Shown one piece after another: positions 52,385 to 64,000 of a stretch of 64,000 nt of DNA. The stretch is taken from contig NZ_JAVBHX010000001.1 in assembly GCF_030732065.1 (NCBI RefSeq), positions 62,001 to 126,000 on the forward strand, written 5' to 3'. Origin of the DNA: Oceanimonas aquatica (GTDB lineage: Bacteria > Pseudomonadota > Gammaproteobacteria > Enterobacterales > Aeromonadaceae). Both the position numbers and the translations under genes were made by a program. Below the pieces are notes generated by a model that saw only the letters and a program-made list of their open reading frames with translations, did no database searches and was not told the DNA's origin. The number at the start of each line of letters is the position of its first letter. Position 1 is the stretch's first letter.

Positions 52385-53095
52385 TTAGGCTCCGTCTTTC
52401 ATCGTTTGCCAGTGGCCGTCAATCAGCCGCTGATGGGGCCGGAAGTGCTGCTTGTAATTCATTTTGCGGCAACCGTCGACCTGATAACCCAGATACAGCC
52501 AGTGTTTGTTAAGCTGCCGGGCCAGTTGAATCTGGCTGAGAATGGCAAACGTCCCCAGAGATCTGTGCTCTTCGTCGGGGTCGTAAAAGGTGTACATGGC
52601 GCTGAGCGCCTCGCTCAGCAGATCGGTCACTGCCACCCCAATCAGCCGGCCACCCTGGTGAAACTCCATAAACAGCGGTGGCAGCCATTGGCATAACAGA
52701 AAGCCTTCATACTGCTGGCGGCTGGCCGGATACATGGTGCCGTCCCGGTGGCGCCGGTTGATATAGTGCTGGTAAAGGGCGAAGTACTCGGGTTTGTCCT
52801 GCTCGCTCAGCACAAGACGGACATCGCGGTTCTTGCGCCGAATGCGCTTCTGGCTGCGCCCCGGAGTAAAGTCGTCGACCGCAATGCGCAATGACTCGCA
52901 GGCCTGGCAGGCCTGGCAGCGGGGCCGGTAAATATCGGAGCCACTGCGGCGGAAGCCCGCCGACAGCAGCTGCTCGTAGCCCTCGGGGCACAGCAGTTCG
53001 CGATCGAGTAATACCAGCAGTTGTTCCAGCCGCCCCGGCAGGTAACTGCAGGGGTGCTTGGGCGTCAGCCCCACTTTCAGGTTTACTTCCCTCAT
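52385..53095 (-). CDS. bpt: Aspartate/glutamate leucyltransferase Bpt
   Basis: A 236-residue ATE-family aminoacyl-transferase. Bpt enzymes attach leucine to N-terminal Asp or Glu, making them ClpS substrates. Conserved: HPCSYLPGRLEQLLVLL, GFRRSGSDIYRPRCQACQAC with the Cys cluster, RRKNRDVRL, and GYQVDGCRKMNYKQHFRPHQ. E. coli lacks this gene. The start overlaps the aat stop (ATGA), so the two tagging enzymes are translationally coupled. Confidence 0.93.
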   Translation of the reverse strand: MREVNLKVGLTPKHPCSYLPGRLEQLLVLLDRELLCPEGYEQLLSAGFRRSGSDIYRPRCQACQACESLRIAVDDFTPGRSQKRIRRKNRDVRLVLSEQDKPEYFALYQHYINRRHRDGTMYPASRQQYEGFLLCQWLPPLFMEFHQGGRLIGVAVTDLLSEALSAMYTFYDPDEEHRSLGTFAILSQIQLARQLNKHWLYLGYQVDGCRKMNYKQHFRPHQRLIDGHWQTMKDGA

Positions 53096-53790
53096 AAACT
53101 CAGCTCACTGGGTTGCCAGCAGGTGGCGGAAACGGGCGCATGTTGCAGCTCTTTGAGTTTATGCAGAAAGCGGGCACGCGGCCAGCTCACCACCCCCAGG
53201 CTTTGCAGGTGCGGGTTGGGCAGCTGGCAGTCCACCAGGGCGCCACCGTGGCGGGCAAAATGCCGGCACAACCCCAGCATGGCCAGCTTGGAGCCGTTGC
53301 TCACCAGGTGAAACATGGACTCGCCGCAAAACAGCCGGCCCAGACCAATGCCGTAAAGCCCGGCCACCAGTTGCTGTTCGTCCCATACCTCCACCGAATG
53401 GGCGTGACCCTGATGGTGCAGCCGGCAGTAGTTATGCTCGATATCGGGGGTGATCCAGGTGCCGGGGCCGTCTTCACGCAGCTCCCGGCAGTGGCGAATC
53501 ACCGCCTCAAAGGCATGGTTGACGGTCAGCCGGTAGCGGTTTTTGCGCGCCAGTTTGGCCAGGCTGCGGCTGACGTGCAGGGCGTCGGGCTGCAGCACGG
53601 CACGGGGATCCGGCGACCACCACAGCGGCGGCTGGGACTCGTCATACCAGGGAAAAATGCCCATGCGGTAGGCCAGCAGCAGCCGCTCGGGGCGCAGATC
53701 GCCACCCACCGCCAGCAGGCCCTCGGGATCAGCCAGGGCCGTGTCGGGATCGGGAAACCACAGCCGTTCATCCAGTTGCGTCAGGTACAT
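53092..53790 (-). CDS. aat: Leucyl/phenylalanyl-tRNA-protein transferase
   Basis: A 232-residue enzyme that adds Leu or Phe to proteins with N-terminal Lys or Arg, making primary N-degrons. Conserved: FPDPDTALADPEGLLAVGGD, YRMGIFPWYDESQPPLWWSPDPRA-type core, and GIGLGRLFCGESMFH. The GGAGT site lies 7 bases upstream. It is 14 bases downstream of a small ribbon-helix-helix gene and overlaps bpt by 4 bases; infA follows bpt on the same strand. Confidence 0.96.
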   Translation of the reverse strand: MYLTQLDERLWFPDPDTALADPEGLLAVGGDLRPERLLLAYRMGIFPWYDESQPPLWWSPDPRAVLQPDALHVSRSLAKLARKNRYRLTVNHAFEAVIRHCRELREDGPGTWITPDIEHNYCRLHHQGHAHSVEVWDEQQLVAGLYGIGLGRLFCGESMFHLVSNGSKLAMLGLCRHFARHGGALVDCQLPNPHLQSLGVVSWPRARFLHKLKELQHAPVSATCWQPSELSL

Positions 53791-53804
53791 GGTTTACTCC
53801 GGAC

Positions 53805-53975
53805 TCAGCGGGATGACTTCTGCCAGTCTTCGCCGGTTTTCTGCTCGATGTATTCACGAATGAACTGGCGCACTTTCTGGGACGGGGTCACGTCTTCTTC
53901 GGCGCAGAGTTGTTCAAACAGCGCCTTCTTGCGTGGGTCGATAAGCAGGGTCAGGCGGGCGGTTCTTTGCTCCAT
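53805..53975 (-). CDS. Ribbon-helix-helix (CopG-type) small protein
   Basis: A 56-residue protein. RTARLTLLIDPRKKALFEQLC, followed by VTPSQKVRQFIREYIEQ, is the beta-strand, helix, helix pattern of the RHH/CopG DNA-binding fold, which works as a dimer. GGAGG lies directly upstream of ATG 53975, which favours it over ATG 53993. No toxin-like partner is beside it. It could regulate the divergent SulP gene or aat; this is inference from position. Confidence 0.75.
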   Translation of the reverse strand: MEQRTARLTLLIDPRKKALFEQLCAEEDVTPSQKVRQFIREYIEQKTGEDWQKSSR

Positions 53976-54081
53976 ACTACCTCCGGGGTACATCACATGT
54001 TAATCATATTATCATTGAATGCGCTGCTGATGAGAATACAATCAAGGATTGTTCATGCCTTAACCCACTGCGGAGCCAGCC

Positions 54082-55830
54082 ATGTCCCATCGTGCCCACC
54101 TGTTTTCCCTTCGTCCCGGTCATGCCCTGGGAGAAGCCTGTCGCCGTGAGCCTTATGGCCGGGCCCAGCTGCTCAAGGATGTGCTGGCCGGGATCACGGT
54201 CGGCATTATCGCCATTCCGTTGGCCATGGCACTGGCCATCGCCAGTGGCGTGGCACCCCAGTACGGCCTCTATACCGCCATTATCGGCGGCTTTGTCATC
54301 GCTCTGACCGGCGGCTCCCGGCTCAGTATTTCCGGGCCCACGGCGGCCTTTGTGGTGATCCTTTATCCCATTGCGCAGAGCTATGGCCTGGGCGGCCTGT
54401 TGCTGGCCACCCTGATGGCCGGGGCCATGCTGGTGCTGATGGCGCTGCTGCGCTTGGGTCGGCTGGTGGAATACATTCCCGAGCCGGTCACCCTGGGGTT
54501 TACCGCAGGTATCGCCGTGGTCATTGCCGGCCTGCAACTAAAGGACTTTTTTGGCCTCACGCCCGGTGAGCTGCCCGAGGCCTTTGTGCCCCGTCTGGTG
54601 GCCCTGGCCGGGCACCTGCCGGCACTGCACTGGCCCAGTCTGCTGGTGGCCGGGCTGACCCTGGCCATCATGCTGCTCTGGCCCCGGCTGAAAACCGGTG
54701 TGCCGCCCCATCTGCTGGCGGTGCTGCTGGCCAGCCTGATGGCGGTCTGGCTGAATCAGCAGGGCCTGGGAATTGAAACCATTAGCAGCCGTTTCAGTTA
54801 CCTGTTGCCCGACGGCACGCAAGGGGCGGGCATACCACCGGTGTTGCCCGACTTTGTCTGGCCCTGGTTGCAGCCCGGCCCGCAGGGAGAAGCCATTGGG
54901 CTGAGCTGGCAGCTGATGCGGGATCTGCTGCCGGGGGCCTTTGCCATCGCCATGCTGGGAGCGATTGAGTCACTGCTGTGCGCCGTGGTGCTGGACGGCA
55001 TGACCGGCAAGCGCCACAGTGCCAACAGCGAGCTGCTGGGGCAGGGCATCGGCAACCTGATCGCCCCGTTTTTTGGCGGCATTCCTGCCACCGCAGCCAT
55101 TGCCCGCTCCGCCGCCAATTTCAGGGCGGGGGCGGTGTCGCCGGTGGCGGCCATGGTGCACGCCCTGGTGGTGCTGGCGGGGCTGGTGTTGCTGGCGCGC
55201 TTGCTGGCATACCTGCCCATGCCGGCCATGGCGGCGCTGCTGCTGGTGGTGGCCTGGAACATGAGCGAGGCTCCCAAGGCGGTGCATTTGTTCAGAACCG
55301 CGCCCAAAGGGGATTTGCTGGTGTTCCTGACCTGCTTTTCGCTCACCATCGTCTTTGACATGGTGATCGCCATTACCACCGGCATGCTGCTGGCTACCGT
55401 GTTGTTTGTAAAAAACATCGCCGACATGACCCGGGTGATCGACATCTCCCGTCATGAACGCATGGTGCCGCACGGAGTGCCGGCGGGCTGGGTGGTGTAC
55501 AAAATCAACGGGCCGCTGTTTTTTGCCGCCGCCGACAAGGTGTTCAGCGAGCTGGCGCTGCTGGTGCGTGAGCACAGGGGCGTGGTGTTGTATATGGACG
55601 CGGTACCGGTGCTGGATGCCGGCGGTCTGTCGGCACTGAACCGGTTTGTCGGCGAGTGTGGCCGCAACGGCATTGAAGTGGTGGTGGCGGATCTGCAGAC
55701 CCAGCCACTGAAAACCCTGGCCCGTGCCGGCATGACCCCGGTGAATGGCGAGTTGTCATTTTGTCCCACCCTGCAACGCGCGCTGGACTACGTGGCGCAA
55801 CACCAGCCGCCGGCGCCCCAAACCGCCTGA
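54082..55830 (+). CDS. dauA: SulP-family transporter, DauA (YchM)-like
   Basis: A 582-residue transporter with about 12-14 membrane helices and a C-terminal STAS domain (about 465-575). GITVGIIAIPLAMALAIASG, SGPTAAFVVILYP, AMLGAIESLLCAVVLDGMTG and VLDAGGLSALNRF track E. coli DauA closely; that protein carries C4-dicarboxylates at acidic pH and binds acyl carrier protein through STAS. Sulfate or bicarbonate remain possible substrates. The conserved STAS Ser of anti-sigma antagonists is replaced by Ala (LDAGG). It occupies the position of cydC/cydD in E. coli. CGGAG precedes the start. Confidence 0.88.
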   Translation: MSHRAHLFSLRPGHALGEACRREPYGRAQLLKDVLAGITVGIIAIPLAMALAIASGVAPQYGLYTAIIGGFVIALTGGSRLSISGPTAAFVVILYPIAQSYGLGGLLLATLMAGAMLVLMALLRLGRLVEYIPEPVTLGFTAGIAVVIAGLQLKDFFGLTPGELPEAFVPRLVALAGHLPALHWPSLLVAGLTLAIMLLWPRLKTGVPPHLLAVLLASLMAVWLNQQGLGIETISSRFSYLLPDGTQGAGIPPVLPDFVWPWLQPGPQGEAIGLSWQLMRDLLPGAFAIAMLGAIESLLCAVVLDGMTGKRHSANSELLGQGIGNLIAPFFGGIPATAAIARSAANFRAGAVSPVAAMVHALVVLAGLVLLARLLAYLPMPAMAALLLVVAWNMSEAPKAVHLFRTAPKGDLLVFLTCFSLTIVFDMVIAITTGMLLATVLFVKNIADMTRVIDISRHERMVPHGVPAGWVVYKINGPLFFAAADKVFSELALLVREHRGVVLYMDAVPVLDAGGLSALNRFVGECGRNGIEVVVADLQTQPLKTLARAGMTPVNGELSFCPTLQRALDYVAQHQPPAPQTA

Positions 55831-55833
55831 GCC

Positions 55834-55866
55834 AAAAAAAACGGCGCTGTTAGACAGCGCCGTTTT
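55834..55866. terminator. Bidirectional terminator between the SulP gene and trxB
   Basis: A 13-bp perfect stem AAAACGGCGCTGT/ACAGCGCCGTTTT with a 3-base loop, preceded by an eight-A run, between convergent genes. Confidence 0.88.
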
Positions 55867-55886
55867 ACGTTTTGCCAGCCGAAGCC

Positions 55887-57465
<1,579 letters not shown>

Positions 57466-57960
57466 GTGTTGGATGCTAACAACCGGCCCCTCAAGGAGCT
57501 CGATCGCATCGACCGCAACATACTCAACGAGCTGCAGCAGGATGGCCGTATTTCCAATGTGGAGCTGTCCAAGCGGGTAGGCCTGAGCCCCACACCCTGC
57601 CTGGAGCGGGTGCGCCGGCTGGAGCGCCAGGGATATATCGAAGGCTATACCGCCATTCTCAACCCCCAGTTTCTTGATGCCTCGCTGCTGGTGTTTGTGG
57701 AAATTACCCTGAACCGGGGCACTCCGGACGTGTTTGACGAGTTCAACGACGCCGTGCAGAAACTGGAAGAAATTCAGGAGTGCCACCTGGTATCCGGCGA
57801 CTTCGACTATCTGCTGAAAACCCGGGTGGCCGACATGTCCGCCTATCGCAAGCTGCTGGGCGAAACCCTGCTGCGCCTGCCCGGTGTCAACGACACCCGC
57901 ACCTATGTGGTGATGGAAGAGGTCAAGCAGAGCAACCGTCTGGTGATCAATACCCGTTAA
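57466..57960 (+). CDS. lrp: Leucine-responsive regulatory protein
   Basis: A 164-residue global regulator with an N-terminal helix-turn-helix (ISNVELSKRVGLSPTPCLER) and a C-terminal RAM/ACT-like effector domain that binds leucine and builds octamers or hexadecamers. From LDRIDRNILNELQ to the end it is nearly identical to E. coli Lrp. GTG 57466 (VLDANNRP) is chosen because it gives exactly 164 residues, aligns with MVDSKKRP and has AGGA 8 bases upstream; ATG 57445 and 57457 are alternatives. It regulates amino-acid metabolism and probably its own long leader. Confidence 0.95.
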   Translation: MLDANNRPLKELDRIDRNILNELQQDGRISNVELSKRVGLSPTPCLERVRRLERQGYIEGYTAILNPQFLDASLLVFVEITLNRGTPDVFDEFNDAVQKLEEIQECHLVSGDFDYLLKTRVADMSAYRKLLGETLLRLPGVNDTRTYVVMEEVKQSNRLVINTR

Positions 57961-58136
57961 GCTGTGCTATTGTGTCCCGCTCTGGTATTTTTATGCCGGC
58001 GGGACTTGAGACCCACTTTCAGCGAGCGGCCCCGGCCGCTCGTTTGTCGTTGTAACGGGTAACGGTGTGGCGGCGACCTCTTCCGTCGCGAAGCCCTGAT
58101 AACCTGAGCACAATCATAATAACGAGGAGCGGACGT

Positions 58137-60713
58137 TTGGCGGAGAAAAAGCTGTTTACTCCCATGTCTGGTTTGCAGCGTCTCTTTGAGGCCGGGCTGA
58201 TAGCCATCATTTTACTGGCCGTGTTCATGATGCTGTCGCTGGTGTCCTATCACCCGTCGGATCCGGGCTGGTCGCAAACCGCCTGGGGCGGCGACATCAG
58301 CAATGCCGCCGGCCCGGCGGGAGCCTGGCTGGCCGACATACTGTTGTTTGTGTTCGGCTTTTCCGCCTACCTGCTGCCGCCCTTTATGGTGTTTGTGGGC
58401 TGGGTGACGCTGTGGCGGCCCAAGGGGCTGATCGAGATCTGCTACCTGACCCTGAGCCTGCGCATCATCGGCTTTCTGATGGTGCTGCTGAGCCTGCTGG
58501 CCCTGGCCAGCATGAACATCGGCGATATCTACTATTTCTCTTCCGGCGGCCTGATTGGCGACATGCTGGCTGGCGCGCTGAACCCGGTGTTTGGCAGCCT
58601 GGGTACCACCCTGATGCTGCTGTGCTGTTTTGCCACCGGGGTGACCTTTTTTACCGGCTGGTCCTGGCTGCTGATCGTGGAGCGCCTCGGCGCCCTGGTA
58701 ATGGAAGCGCCGGGCTGGCTGTCGACACTGCCGGGCCGCATTGCCGACTGGCAGACCCGGCGTGGTCGCGGTGATGAACCAGAGCCGGTGGCGCAGGCCT
58801 GCGAGCCTGCTCCGGTGGCCGAGGCGCCGTCCCGGGAAGCCGGCTTTGCCGGCTGGCGCCGTTTTCGGGATCGTCTCGGCCGTGATCAGGATGCCGATGC
58901 CGAGCCCGAGCAGGATGACGACGATCCCTTGCTGGCGCCGGCCCCTCAGAGTCCCGAGCCCAGGCCCGCGCCCCAGAAAAAATTGCCCCCCCGCCGGCAG
59001 GAAACGGTGCTGAGCGCGCCGGCGGTGGATGACGACGAGCCGCCGGTGGCCACCCTGGCCGAAACCAACGGCTGGAACCTGGACGATGATGACGACGACG
59101 ATGAGGCCCTGGACCTGCCCTGGCTGAGCGAAGATGAAGCCGGCAGCACCCAGGCGGCGCCATCCGAGCGGCCCGCCGCCCCGCCGGCACCGGCCCGCAA
59201 GGTGCCTGCCAGCCAGCTGAGCCCGGTACCGGAAGTGACCCTGCTGGATCCGCCCAAACCGCGCCAGCATGCGGTCAGCGAAGAGGAGCTGGAGCGTATT
59301 GCCCGGCTGGTGGAAGCCAAGCTGGCCGACTACAACGTGCAGGCCAATGTGGTGGGCGTGTATCCTGGGCCGGTGATCACCCGCTTTGAGCTGGATCTGG
59401 CCCCCGGGGTCAAGGTCAGCAAAATCACCAACCTGGCCCGGGATCTGGCCCGGTCTCTGTCCGCCATCAGCGTGCGGGTGGTGGAAGTCATTCCCGGCAA
59501 GCCCTACGTGGGCCTGGAACTGCCCAATACCCGGCGCGAAACCGTGTACCTGCGCGAGGTGATCGACACCGAGCTGTTCCACCACAGCCAGCATCCGCTG
59601 ACCATGGTGCTGGGCCAGGACATTGCCGGCGACCCCGTGGTGGTCAACCTCGCCAAGATGCCCCACGTGCTGGTGGCCGGTACCACCGGCTCGGGCAAGT
59701 CGGTGGGGGTCAACGTGATGATTTTGTCGATGCTGTTCAAGGCCACCCCGGAAGAGGTGCGCTTTATCATGATCGACCCCAAAATGCTGGAATTGTCGGT
59801 GTATGAAGGCATTCCCCATCTGCTCACCGAAGTGGTGACCGACATGAAGGAAGCGGCCAACGCCCTGCGCTGGTGCGTGGGCGAAATGGAACGGCGCTAC
59901 AAGCTGATGTCGGCTATGGGGGTGCGTAACCTCAAGGGCTTCAATACCAAGGTGCAGGAGGCCATTGACGCCGGTGAGCCGCTGCGCGATCCCCTGTGGC
60001 AGCCGACCCAGTCCATGGATACCTATCCGCCGGCGCTGGAAAAACTGCCCCATATCGTGGTGGTGATCGACGAGTTTGCCGACATGATGATGATCGTCGG
60101 CAAGAAGGTGGAAGAGCTGATCGCCCGTATCGCCCAAAAGGCGCGGGCCGCCGGTATTCATCTTGTTCTGGCGACCCAGCGCCCCTCGGTGGACGTGATC
60201 ACCGGCCTTATCAAGGCCAACATTCCCACCCGCATGTCGTTCCAGGTGTCGAGCAAAATCGACTCCCGCACCATTCTCGATCAGCAGGGCGCAGAATCGC
60301 TGCTGGGCATGGGTGACATGCTCTATCTGCCCGCCGGCGACAGCAACCCCACCCGGGTACACGGTGCCTTTGTTGACGACCACGAGGTGCACAAGGTGGT
60401 GGCGGCCTGGAAGGAGCGGGGAGAGCCCGATTACATCGAGGACATTCTCAGTGGCGAGGTGGGGGCCGACGGTCTGCTGCCCGGCGAAGCACCGGAAGGC
60501 GCCGATGGTGAGCTCGATGAGCTGTTCGACCATGCGGTGGCTTTTGTCGCAGAGTCGCGCCGGGGCTCTACCTCCAGCGTGCAGCGCAAGTTCAAGATAG
60601 GCTACAACAGGGCTGCCCGTATCATCGATCAGATGGAAGCCCAGGGCATTGTCAGCCCGGCGGGCAGCAATGGTCAACGGGAAGTGCTGGCACCGCCGCC
60701 GGCGAGGGGATAA
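58137..60713 (+). CDS. ftsK: DNA translocase FtsK
   Basis: An 858-residue septal DNA pump that clears and decatenates chromosome termini via XerCD. Four N-terminal membrane helices (about 20-190), a short acidic linker (about 215-380, with a run of seven Asp), alpha and beta RecA-like motor domains with Walker [10 protein letters not shown] (515-523) and Walker [13 protein letters not shown], and a C-terminal gamma winged helix that reads KOPS ([17 protein letters not shown]). E. coli FtsK has 1329 residues because of a much longer linker. The start is TTG 58137 with GAGGAG 7 bases upstream. Confidence 0.95.
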   Translation: MAEKKLFTPMSGLQRLFEAGLIAIILLAVFMMLSLVSYHPSDPGWSQTAWGGDISNAAGPAGAWLADILLFVFGFSAYLLPPFMVFVGWVTLWRPKGLIEICYLTLSLRIIGFLMVLLSLLALASMNIGDIYYFSSGGLIGDMLAGALNPVFGSLGTTLMLLCCFATGVTFFTGWSWLLIVERLGALVMEAPGWLSTLPGRIADWQTRRGRGDEPEPVAQACEPAPVAEAPSREAGFAGWRRFRDRLGRDQDADAEPEQDDDDPLLAPAPQSPEPRPAPQKKLPPRRQETVLSAPAVDDDEPPVATLAETNGWNLDDDDDDDEALDLPWLSEDEAGSTQAAPSERPAAPPAPARKVPASQLSPVPEVTLLDPPKPRQHAVSEEELERIARLVEAKLADYNVQANVVGVYPGPVITRFELDLAPGVKVSKITNLARDLARSLSAISVRVVEVIPGKPYVGLELPNTRRETVYLREVIDTELFHHSQHPLTMVLGQDIAGDPVVVNLAKMPHVLVAGTTGSGKSVGVNVMILSMLFKATPEEVRFIMIDPKMLELSVYEGIPHLLTEVVTDMKEAANALRWCVGEMERRYKLMSAMGVRNLKGFNTKVQEAIDAGEPLRDPLWQPTQSMDTYPPALEKLPHIVVVIDEFADMMMIVGKKVEELIARIAQKARAAGIHLVLATQRPSVDVITGLIKANIPTRMSFQVSSKIDSRTILDQQGAESLLGMGDMLYLPAGDSNPTRVHGAFVDDHEVHKVVAAWKERGEPDYIEDILSGEVGADGLLPGEAPEGADGELDELFDHAVAFVAESRRGSTSSVQRKFKIGYNRAARIIDQMEAQGIVSPAGSNGQREVLAPPPARG

Positions 60714-60716
60714 TCA

Positions 60717-61325
60717 ATGAAGAAACTGATGACGCTGGGTGTGATCTTGTGGGCCACCAGCACGCAGGTACTGGCCGATGCGGCCGGCGAGCTGCAGCAA
60801 AAGCTGTCGGCGCTGGGGCGCTTTTCCGCGGACTTCAGCCAGCAGGTCTATGACGAAAGCGGCGATCCCATGCAACGCGCCGAAGGCAGCATGCAACTGG
60901 CCCGGCCCGATCGGTTCCGCTGGCACACCACCAGCCCCGACGAGAGCCTGATCGTGTCCGACGGCACCGATGTGTGGATGTACGATCCCTTTGTGGAGCA
61001 GGTGAGTATAGTGCCATTGGCGCAGGCGGTGCAGAACACGCCGTTTTTGTTGATCTCCGGTGGCGACCGCGCCCGCTGGCAGGGCTATAACGTCAGCAAG
61101 CAGGGCAGCAGCTATGTGGTGGCCAGCAAGGATCCGGCGGAGCTTATTCAGCGTTTTACCCTGAGCTTTGACAGTCAGGACCGGCTGGCGCGCTTTACCG
61201 TGGTGGAATCGGGTGGCCAGCGCAGCGAATTTACCCTGAGCGGCTTTAATGCCAGCCCCGACCTGGCCGCCAGCGCCTTTCGCTTTACCCCGCCGGCCGG
61301 GGTAATGGTGGACGATCAGCGTTAA
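60717..61325 (+). CDS. lolA: Outer-membrane lipoprotein carrier protein LolA
   Basis: A 202-residue periplasmic chaperone that takes lipoproteins from LolCDE to LolB. It has a signal peptide (about 1-19, ending VLA) and a mature beta-barrel-like fold with [29 protein letters not shown] and the conserved Arg that latches the hydrophobic cavity. ftsK-lolA-rarA order is conserved; lolA starts 3 bases after the ftsK stop. Confidence 0.96.
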   Translation: MKKLMTLGVILWATSTQVLADAAGELQQKLSALGRFSADFSQQVYDESGDPMQRAEGSMQLARPDRFRWHTTSPDESLIVSDGTDVWMYDPFVEQVSIVPLAQAVQNTPFLLISGGDRARWQGYNVSKQGSSYVVASKDPAELIQRFTLSFDSQDRLARFTVVESGGQRSEFTLSGFNASPDLAASAFRFTPPAGVMVDDQR

Positions 61326-61335
61326 GGGCATCAAC

Positions 61336-62667
61336 ATGAGTACCCTGAGCCTGGACTTCGAGCAGGACGACTTTCGCCCACTGGCGGCGCGCATGCGCCC
61401 GGAGCGCATCGACCAGTACCTGGGGCAGCAGCATATTCTGGGGCCGGGCAAGCCGCTGCGCCGGGCGCTGGAAGCCGGCCACTGTCATTCCATGATTTTG
61501 TGGGGGCCGCCGGGCACCGGCAAGACCACCCTGGCCGAGCTGGTGGCGCACTACTGCGATGCCCAGGTGGAGCGAGTCTCGGCGGTCACCTCCGGGGTGA
61601 AGGACATTCGCGCCGCCATTGACCGGGCCCGGGAGCACAAGCTGGCGGGCCGGCGCACCATTTTGTTCGTGGACGAGGTGCACCGTTTCAACAAGTCCCA
61701 GCAGGATGCCTTTCTGCCTCATATCGAGGACGGCACCGTCACCTTTATCGGGGCCACCACCGAAAACCCCTCTTTTGAACTGAACAACGCGCTCTTGTCC
61801 CGGGCCCGGGTTTATCTGCTCAAGCGTCTGGAAATCGCCGATGTGGAAGCCATGATCCATCAGGCCCTGCACGACAAGCGGGGTCTGGCGGGGCAGGGCA
61901 TTGAGCTTGTCGAGGGCGTACAGCGGGCCCTGGCCGACCTGGTGGACGGTGATGGCCGCAAGGCACTCAACTACCTCGAGCTGCTGACGGACATGGCCGA
62001 AGAGCAGAATGGTGTGCGCCGTATCGACAAGGCCCTGCTGGCGGAGGTGACCGGTGAACGACTGGCCCGCTTCGATAATCAGGGTGATCTCTATTACGAC
62101 TTAATCTCCGCCATTCACAAGTCCATTCGCGGCTCCAACCCCGATGCCGGCCTGTACTGGTATGCGCGAATGATCACCGCCGGCTGCGATCCCCTCTATA
62201 TCGCCCGTCGGCTGCTGGCCATCGCCTCGGAAGACATTGGCCTGGCCGACCCAAAAGCCATGGACGTGGCCCTGGCCGCCTGGGACTGCTTTACCCGGGT
62301 GGGACCGGCGGAAGGGGAGCGGGCCATCGCCCAGGCCATTGTTTACCTGGCCTGCGCGCCCAAAAGCAACGCCCTTTATACCGCCTGGAAGGCGGCGCTG
62401 AAGGACGCCCGCGAGTTGCCCGACTTCGAGGTGCCGGTGCATCTGCGCAACGCGCCCACCAAGCTGATGCAGGAGCTGGGCCATGGCGCCGAGTACCGCT
62501 ACGCCCACAACGAGCCGGGGGCCTATGCCGCCGGCGAAACCTACCTGCCCGAGCCCATGGCCGGGCGGCGTTATTATGCCCCCAACGAGCGGGGCTTTGA
62601 GCAGAAGATTCAGGCCAAGCTCGACTATCTGAGCAAGCTCGACGAGCAGGCTGGCAACAAGCGGTAG
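61336..62667 (+). CDS. rarA: Replication-associated recombination protein RarA (MgsA)
   Basis: A 443-residue clamp-loader-like AAA+ ATPase acting at stalled replication forks. Walker [10 protein letters not shown] (57-65), Walker [18 protein letters not shown], sensor region [22 protein letters not shown], and a C-terminal tetramerisation domain ([21 protein letters not shown]-like). The length matches E. coli RarA (447). It lies 10 bases after lolA and 110 bases before serS. Confidence 0.96.
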   Translation: MSTLSLDFEQDDFRPLAARMRPERIDQYLGQQHILGPGKPLRRALEAGHCHSMILWGPPGTGKTTLAELVAHYCDAQVERVSAVTSGVKDIRAAIDRAREHKLAGRRTILFVDEVHRFNKSQQDAFLPHIEDGTVTFIGATTENPSFELNNALLSRARVYLLKRLEIADVEAMIHQALHDKRGLAGQGIELVEGVQRALADLVDGDGRKALNYLELLTDMAEEQNGVRRIDKALLAEVTGERLARFDNQGDLYYDLISAIHKSIRGSNPDAGLYWYARMITAGCDPLYIARRLLAIASEDIGLADPKAMDVALAAWDCFTRVGPAEGERAIAQAIVYLACAPKSNALYTAWKAALKDARELPDFEVPVHLRNAPTKLMQELGHGAEYRYAHNEPGAYAAGETYLPEPMAGRRYYAPNERGFEQKIQAKLDYLSKLDEQAGNKR

Positions 62668-62774
62668 CTAGACCGGCCCGCTCGCCTTGGCCCGCCGGCG
62701 AGGATGCTGATAAACTGTGGTCCGAACCGACTTTCATCTACTGCGTGCAAGCGCATCATTCGAATTTAAGGTAA

Positions 62775-64000
<1,226 letters not shown>

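Noticed and set aside
58212-60677. 821-codon minus-strand frame opposite ftsK
   Set aside because: It lies wholly inside ftsK and has no recognisable domain or ribosome site; the open frame is a by-product of GC-rich codon use.

Overview
The window is a densely packed, GC-rich chromosomal segment of a gammaproteobacterium. It holds about 65 genes, one tRNA, and no rRNA, CRISPR array, phage or insertion sequence. Several gene orders match the Escherichia coli backbone: raiA-pheL-pheA/tyrA-aroF, mltD/gloB/yafS-like/rnhA/dnaQ, gcvA-ygdD-rlmM, yqcC-truC-yqcA, and cspD/clpS-clpA/infA/aat/trxB/lrp-ftsK-lolA-rarA-serS. Other features are not enteric and fit a marine Aeromonadales-type organism (Oceanimonas, Oceanisphaera or Zobellella are my guess): split ccmH and ccmI, a long-form DapD of 343 residues, Bpt, a TIGR03503 protein, and DUF3549, DUF3301, DUF2789 and DUF3081 proteins. 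The taxonomic placement is inference; the synteny is read from the sequence.

Layout. 1-2.1 kb: the end of a cytochrome c maturation operon (ccmG, ccmH, ccmI). 2.1-8.5 kb: mlaA, a small unknown gene, then the Phe/Tyr locus, with aroF-tyrA on the plus strand converging on pheA, its leader peptide and raiA on the minus strand. 8.6-11.9 kb: slt, a YeeZ-like reductase and yciA. 11.9-17.3 kb: mltD, gloB, a methyltransferase, rnhA, dnaQ and a TIGR03503 membrane protein. 17.4-22.3 kb: tRNA-Asp, a BCCT transporter, a CBS/DUF294 protein and a DnaQ-fold exonuclease. 22.3-26.1 kb: a DUF2726 protein and gcvA-hydrolase-ygdD-rlmM. 26.1-34.1 kb, minus strand: an NAD-type isocitrate dehydrogenase, xni, ppnN, two GGDEF-family proteins and queF. 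34.2-39.1 kb: syd, a run of small DUF genes, yqcC, truC and yqcA. 39.1-48 kb: intergenic repeats, a CvfB-like protein, a divided SLC13 transporter, a DUF3081 protein, dbpA, dapD and glnD. 48-56.8 kb: a VTT-domain protein, cspD, clpS-clpA, infA, bpt, aat, a ribbon-helix-helix protein, a DauA-like SulP transporter and trxB. 56.8-64 kb: lrp, ftsK, lolA, rarA and the start of serS.

How the genes work together. The aromatic locus carries all its specialised steps in one place: DAHP synthase, both chorismate mutase fusions, a textbook Phe attenuator and a TyrR box. The clpS/clpA/bpt/aat block encodes the bacterial N-degron pathway from N-terminal tagging to unfolding. Many remaining genes serve translation and RNA (rlmM, truC, queF, dbpA, infA, raiA, serS, rnhA) or nitrogen and amino-acid control (glnD, lrp, gcvA).

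Most unusual item. PheA is 625 residues instead of about 386. Its extra C-terminal 210 residues look like a type I-beta DAHP synthase barrel in which every catalytic motif has decayed: a dead copy of the pathway's first enzyme fused to the committed enzyme of the Phe branch. Other points of interest are a Lys/Glu-rich insert inside the SLC13 transporter, a membrane TPR protein with a degenerate GGDEF domain beside an intact diguanylate cyclase, replacement of cydDC by a SulP/RHH pair, and two families of intergenic palindromic repeats.
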